Part shown: positions 42,498 through 46,437 of the stretch, piece after piece
How the letters are laid out: each line of letters opens with the position of its first letter
How positions within the stretch are numbered: position 1 is the stretch's first letter
Assembly: GCA_022566535.1 (NCBI GenBank)
Contig: JADFIR010000024.1
Coordinates: 1 to 46,437 of the forward strand
Direction: 5' to 3'
Length of the DNA stretch: 46,437 nucleotides
DNA from: Planctomycetota bacterium
GTDB taxonomy: Bacteria; Planctomycetota; Phycisphaerae; Phycisphaerales; SM1A02
The notes under the pieces: model-generated
Databases searched by the model: none
The model's input: the letters and a program-made list of their open reading frames with translations, nothing else
What the model was told of the DNA's origin: nothing
Position numbers and translations under genes: made by a program

Positions 42498-44614
42498 CAG
42501 CCCGCCCCTCCCATCCAATGGCTCAGCCAATCGACCAGTTGAGGCATGAGGAAGACAAGAATCGCCAACAGCGCGACGCCTCCGGCCATCGACACCGCGT
42601 ATGACTGCAAGATGCCGTTGGAGAGCGGCTGAAACCCCCGACCCAGCAATCGGGGAATCCGTGCAACGCCGTCTACGATCGCCATGTCAATGATGTAGCG
42701 GTCGAAGAGATTGAGGATATGACCGCCCAGCCACAGCGGCCCGCGGAACATCAGGTGGTACAGCTCGTCCACGTACCACTTGTTCTCCATCGCCGTGGGC
42801 AGCCATCGCGTGGCAGGATTGGCCAGCATCGCATTCTTCAGGCCGTCCGCAGCTTTGCGATTCACCAGGTGGAAATATCCCGCAACGACAATTCCCAGCA
42901 GCCCGACGGCGCTTGCCACCCACGGCATCCAGACGTGAGGGTCTCCCCAGAAGCCGACGCCCAGGGCGTGCGGGGTGTGGTACGCGGCGGTGGAATCTTC
43001 AATCCGCTCACCCGCCCAACCTTTTAAGAAGATCGACCCCACCGCGCCGATCGTGATGACGATCAGCACGAAGTTGACCACCAACCGCGGCGCATGCGGG
43101 CGAAACTCGCCGTGCTCGGCGGCGTGATGATCGTCGTGTTGCTCCTCGCCGGGCTCGAAATGAACCGGCCCGGCACAAACGCGGAACCACACACGGAACG
43201 CGTAATAGGCGGTCAGGAACGCGGTGATGATGGCGATGACACCCAGCGCCCTAAACCCCGGACCCGTCGAGATGAACGCCTGGGCCATGATCGCGTCTTT
43301 GGACCAGAAGCCGTTGGTGATCAGCGGCACCCCGGCCAGGCACGCACAGGCATAGAGCATCGTGAAGCTGGTGATCCGAAATCCCGGCAGATGCCGCAGA
43401 CCCGAGACCTTCCGCAGGTCCACTTGCCCGGCGAAACCGTGCATCACCACCCCAGCGGTCAGGAACAGCACCGCCTTGAAGAACGCGTGGGTGAACACGT
43501 GGTAGGCCGCCCCGGCAGTTGTGAACAGACCGATGCCCATGAACATGTAGCCGAGCTGCGAGATCGTCGAGTAGGCGAAGATGCGCTTGATGTCGTGCTG
43601 GGCCATGGCGATGGTCGCCGCCAGCAGGGCCGTCAACCCGCCGATCCATGCGACCACCGTCAACGATGCCGGTTCCAACAGGAACACCGGGTACATTCTG
43701 GCCACCAGAAAGACGCCGGCCGTGACCATCGTCGCCGCATGGATCAGGGCCGACACCGGCGTGGGACCTTCCATCGCATCGGGCAACCAAACATACAACG
43801 GGATCTGGGCGCTCTTGCCGAACGCCGCGAGCATCAGCAGGTACGGAATCGCCTTGATCGACCAGCCGCCGGCTTCGGTGTTGTAACTTCCGCTTTGGAG
43901 CGCCTCAAACAGCGCGCGGTATTCGACCGTCCCGAAGTTATGCCAGATCAAGAAGACCGCCAGCGCCAGCCCGAGGTCGCCTATGCGGTTGACGATGAAC
44001 GCCTTCTTCGCCGCCGCTACCGCCGACGGTTTGCGGTAGTAGTAGCCGATCAGCCAATACGACGCGAAGCCCACGCCCTCCCAACCCAGATACAGCATCA
44101 GCAGGTTGTCGGCCATCACCAGCGCGGTCATCGCGAACAGGAACACACTGATGCCCGCGAAGAACCGCGCGTAGCCGCCCCGGACATCGGCCTCCATATA
44201 CTCGCTCGCGTACAGGGCGATCAGCGTGCCCAGCCCCGTCACGAACAGCATCCACAGCAGCGTCAGCGAATCGACATACAGCGAGAAGTTCGCAATAAAC
44301 GCCCAGCCGTCGCCGCCCAGCACGAACCAATCCAGCAGGTGAATCACAACCGGCTGGTCGTACCGCAACCACAGCGCCAAGGTCATCAAGAACGATGTGC
44401 CCAGCAAGCCCACGGTGATCCACGCGGGCAGCTTGGTCTTCACGCGCATCGCAGCGCATAGCCCGCACATCACCGTCGATATCGCAGGCAGCCAGAGAAT
44501 CCAGCCCGCCCATCCCATGCCGGCTGCGGTCTCAGCGATCGGTATCGGCGCCGAGTCTTGCGAGGCAAGCATCAGGTTGCCAGCCAGCGCGCTGAAGATG
44601 TCCGCCGCTGCCAT
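42497..44614 (-). CDS. nuoL: NADH-quinone oxidoreductase subunit L
   Basis: Largest antiporter-like subunit of Complex I (705 aa), with the lateral amphipathic helix at its C-terminal side. The ATG at 44614 shares a base with the nuoK stop. Recognised stretches: SLTLLWMLFVTGLGTLIALYA, YLGWEGVGFASYWLIGYYYRKP with the helix-5 Glu, FIVNRIGDLGLALAVFLIW, FGKSAQIPLYVWLPDAMEGP and PTPVSALIHAATMVTAGVFL. Then HDIKRIFAYSTISQLGYMFMG, AFFKAVLFLTAGVVMHG and GVPLITNGFWSKDAI. A His/Glu-rich loop (GEEQHDDHHAAEHGEFRPHA, about 470-490) lies between late helices. The length is normal for a bacterial NuoL with extended C-terminus. Confidence 0.96.
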   Translation of the reverse strand: MAAADIFSALAGNLMLASQDSAPIPIAETAAGMGWAGWILWLPAISTVMCGLCAAMRVKTKLPAWITVGLLGTSFLMTLALWLRYDQPVVIHLLDWFVLGGDGWAFIANFSLYVDSLTLLWMLFVTGLGTLIALYASEYMEADVRGGYARFFAGISVFLFAMTALVMADNLLMLYLGWEGVGFASYWLIGYYYRKPSAVAAAKKAFIVNRIGDLGLALAVFLIWHNFGTVEYRALFEALQSGSYNTEAGGWSIKAIPYLLMLAAFGKSAQIPLYVWLPDAMEGPTPVSALIHAATMVTAGVFLVARMYPVFLLEPASLTVVAWIGGLTALLAATIAMAQHDIKRIFAYSTISQLGYMFMGIGLFTTAGAAYHVFTHAFFKAVLFLTAGVVMHGFAGQVDLRKVSGLRHLPGFRITSFTMLYACACLAGVPLITNGFWSKDAIMAQAFISTGPGFRALGVIAIITAFLTAYYAFRVWFRVCAGPVHFEPGEEQHDDHHAAEHGEFRPHAPRLVVNFVLIVITIGAVGSIFLKGWAGERIEDSTAAYHTPHALGVGFWGDPHVWMPWVASAVGLLGIVVAGYFHLVNRKAADGLKNAMLANPATRWLPTAMENKWYVDELYHLMFRGPLWLGGHILNLFDRYIIDMAIVDGVARIPRLLGRGFQPLSNGILQSYAVSMAGGVALLAILVFLMPQLVDWLSHWMGGAG

Positions 44615-44949
44615 CACGTCTCTCTCAACTCCGACCACGCCTCAGCGCTCAGCGTCGCCTTATGCCGATACAACAACACCACCAAGGCCAGCGCCAGCGC
44701 CGCCTCAGCCGCAGCGATCGTGAGGATAAAGATCACGAACACCTGGCCTGAGACATCGAGGTGGTACCGGCCGAACGCAATCATCGCGATGGCCGCCGCC
44801 TGGAGCATCAGCTCGGTGCACAGGAACATCACGATCATGTTGCGCCGCGTCAGAAAACCGATCAGGCCGATCACCAACAGCAAGGCGCTGGTCAGCATGT
44901 AGTGACTCAGCGTCAGCCCGTTGATCGGCTCTATGGAGGCGAGGATCAT
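44614..44949 (-). CDS. nuoK: NADH-quinone oxidoreductase subunit K
   Basis: Small three-helix Complex I membrane subunit (111 aa; family norm about 100). It begins MILASIEPINGLTLSHYMLTSALLLVIGLI. The second helix holds the conserved Glu in FLCTELMLQAAAIAMIAFG and the third holds another in FILTIAAAEAALALALVVLLY, both needed for proton transfer. Between helices 1 and 2 is TRRNMIVM, typical for NuoK. The ATG overlaps the stop of the downstream frame of nuoJ (ATGA), and the stop overlaps nuoL's start. Confidence 0.97.
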   Translation of the reverse strand: MILASIEPINGLTLSHYMLTSALLLVIGLIGFLTRRNMIVMFLCTELMLQAAAIAMIAFGRYHLDVSGQVFVIFILTIAAAEAALALALVVLLYRHKATLSAEAWSELRET

Positions 44950-45964
44950 CGGCCACCCCCGCCGGCGCCCGCAGGTGGTGGCGCATCGTTGACACTGCCG
45001 CCTCGCCGCTGCCCGTCGCCGGCCGCCGCCCGCTTCTCCTGCTCCGAGAGCTCGATCTGCCGCTGGGCCAGCACCACCGCGCCGAACATCGCCATCAGCA
45101 GGATCACCCCGGCCAACTCCAGACTGACCGGGAACTTGGCGATCAGCGCCAGGCCGACTTGCTCGATGTTCTGCGGCATCGCATCGTCGGGAAGCTCAAC
45201 CATCTGTGGCTCGGTTGACTCAGCGGTGCGCACCAACACAAAGGCGACGACCGGAGGCCCCCCTCGATGCGCACCGCAGCTCCAGATCGATCGGGAATTA
45301 TCTCGATGTCAGTGGATTGGCCAATCTCCCGGCGAACAGCTGAGGCCAACCGATCCGGCAAGGCTTCAAGCTGCCGCCACGCCGCCACTTGGGCTTGTTG
45401 CTGCGAAGGCGGCGCCGGCAGATCGGCGATGCCATCGGGTGAAAAAAACATGTCGCCCAGCAGCGCGAACAACATAAACCCGACCACCACCGCCGCCGCC
45501 GGCTCGCGCGGCACACGGTCATACTCAGGCTGGCCGTCCTGATCATCCCCCTCCGGCGTCTGCTGGGCGAGCATCAGCACGAAGAGGTAGGTGATCAAGA
45601 TCGCCCCCGCGTACACGATGACCAGCGCAAACGCCATGAACTCTGCTTCAAGCAGCAGAAACAACCCCGCCGAGCTGAGCACCACCATGACGAAGTACAA
45701 CGCCGAATACAGCGGCCGGTGATGGGTGATCATCCGCACCGCCGACGCGATGGCGATGAGGCTAAAGATCACGAAGAAGGTTCCCGCCCCGCCGGCCTCA
45801 TCCCCCGCCGACAGCACAACCGCGGACTCCTTGAGGATCCAGGCCCCGGCCCCCAAGCCCAGCAGCGTCCCGACAACCTTGATCGGCAGCGGTCCGGGTC
45901 GCAGCAGCAGGTACACAGCGACGGCCCCGAAAACGCTTGCGGTATAGAGAATGGTGGGGCCCAT
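44946..45964 (-). CDS. nuoJ: NADH-quinone oxidoreductase subunit J, apparent one-base frameshift
   Basis: Membrane subunit of Complex I, split in this sequence. From the ATG at 45964 (GAGGG upstream; an in-frame ATG at 45976 also exists) the frame encodes two extra N-terminal helices. Then come the NuoJ core: FFVIFSLIAIASAVRMITHH, RPLYSALYFVMVVLSSAGLFLLL (part) and FMAFALVIVYAGAILITYLFV (part). A long soluble stretch follows, then a sudden change to a Ser/Cys/Trp-rich tail with a stop at 45143. The missing last helix of NuoJ, NIEQVGLALIAKFPVSLELA...GVILLMAMFGAVVLA, is in another frame ending at 44946, which overlaps nuoK (ATGA). The frames join if one G is added to the six-G run (minus strand) at 45258-45263, giving EGGPPVVAFVLVRTAE and a protein of about 339 aa. 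Sequencing error is the simplest cause. Confidence 0.88.
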
Positions 45965-46437
45965 CCATGCCCTCATTACTCATGGCCCGGCTGGCGCCCA
46001 AAGCGACGCCCCAAGACGACGACCGCCGCCAGCCGGCCCAAGCGACGGCCAACATAGGCCCGCACCCAGGTTCCCGCAACCGACTCCGTGCCAGGATTCA
46101 CAAACTGACAACCCCCTCACCCCCCGCCCCTCCGAGCCGCGCTCGCTTCTTGTGAAGCCGCGACCATTGGTCGCGGTTTGCCACTGTAAAGCCGTCCCAA
46201 TTCCACCGGGACTGGTCGCGGTTTTCTGTTCGGCGCCAACGATGCTCGCCGCTGAACAAGCCCCGCCAGGGAGCGCCCCGGAACCAAGTCGCGTAGCCGC
46301 CAGGTCCGGGCGATCTCAAGGAACAGGTGCGGCCGGAGATTCAAGCTCGGCGGGACGGCACGGCTTGCTCGGAATGTTCCTTGGCGACCGCGGCCGGTGG
46401 GTCTGATTGCTTACGGCCTCAACGGAGGTTGGGGATC
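45965..46437. other. Non-coding right end with hairpin repeats
   Basis: No gene is supported in these 473 bases. In particular nuoI or another upstream Complex I gene is absent: I see no CxxCxxCxxxCP motif on the minus strand. Frames that are open here are Arg/Pro-rich. The stretch contains the repeat copies described at 46154-46259. The nuoJ-N operon therefore probably starts with its own promoter here, but I could not pick boxes with confidence. Confidence 0.6.
46154..46259. repeat. Dispersed hairpin repeat, two further copies
   Basis: The first is a bare hairpin, CCGCGACCA (46158-46166) / TGGTCGCGG (46168-46176), followed by TTTG. The second (46182-46259) begins CACTGTAAAGCCG, has the right arm ACTGGTCGCGGTTTT but a replaced left arm (TCCCAATTCCACCGGG). 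It then carries the same tail as the copy at 6154-6220 (TCGGCGCCAACGATGCT, GCCGC, GAACAA). The stem with T-run on the plus strand could terminate transcription entering from the right-hand side. Confidence 0.75.

Noticed and set aside
43094..44461. Long open frame (455 codons) antisense to nuoL
   Set aside because: It is the mirror frame of a clear, coupled nuoL gene. Its product is Arg/His/Gln-rich with no domains, as expected in high-GC DNA.
45240..45270. Programmed frameshifting in nuoJ
   Set aside because: There is no known need for frameshifting in this family and no clear slippery heptamer with a stem. A homopolymer error explains it more simply.
46098..46344. Small open frames at the right end
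   Set aside because: They run through the hairpin repeats, are rich in Arg, Trp and Pro, and have no ribosome binding site or family resemblance.

Overview
The window looks like a piece of a high-GC planctomycete chromosome, most likely from the class Phycisphaerae. The main reasons are three secreted proteins ending in the paired Cys/Asp-rich dockerin-like module (DGCVDAFDL...LLGAWCS) that I associate with that group, Cys-rich modules of the CCVNNGSPGCDD type, and a complete type II secretion operon in which the PilM- and PilN-like parts are one protein. This assignment is inference from protein style; there is no rRNA gene to confirm it.

Layout, left to right. 1-2696 (minus): a truncated DoxX-like membrane protein and metE (cobalamin-independent methionine synthase). 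2930-5273 (plus): a NatA/NatB-like ABC exporter pair. 5424-6131 (plus): an orphan 3-oxoacid CoA-transferase A subunit followed by a repeat-borne hairpin. 6290-14022 (plus): an exoprotein island of four genes: a 1045-aa FG-GAP protein, a 404-aa Gly-rich protein, a 203-aa short-repeat protein and a 629-aa subtilase. Three of them carry the same C-terminal double dockerin-like module. Three genes are preceded by a common T-tract/TTGAC promoter block. A block of about 485 bp (dockerin plus 3' flank) occurs twice at nearly 99% identity.

14331-30181 (plus): a periplasmic helical-repeat protein, then gspE-F-G-H-I-J-K-L-M-C-D and a lipoprotein, mostly with overlapping stops and starts. This is an almost self-sufficient type II secretion machine; only the prepilin peptidase is missing. 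The exoproteins next door have signal peptides and are its obvious candidate cargo.

30254-35561 (minus): a POT-family peptide transporter, a lipoprotein joining a YyaL/DUF255 thioredoxin-like protein to a DsbD-alpha-like domain, and bifunctional pheA. 35679-37438 (plus): two related multi-pass membrane proteins. 37622-38258: a lower-GC VOC-family gene with attC-like sequence on both sides, possibly a decayed integron cassette. 38330-45964 (minus): a PilZ-type protein and the Complex I membrane-arm genes nuoJ-K-L-M-N in overlapping order. nuoJ carries an apparent one-base frameshift in a six-base homopolymer. The right end (45965-46437) is non-coding and holds two copies of the hairpin repeat also found after the CoA-transferase gene 40 kb away.

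The most interesting themes are the reused secretion/anchoring tag with its noncoding flank and following promoter beside a full T2SS, the low-complexity insertion in GspE, and the cassette-like VOC gene. No tRNA, rRNA, CRISPR array, transposase or integrase was recognised.
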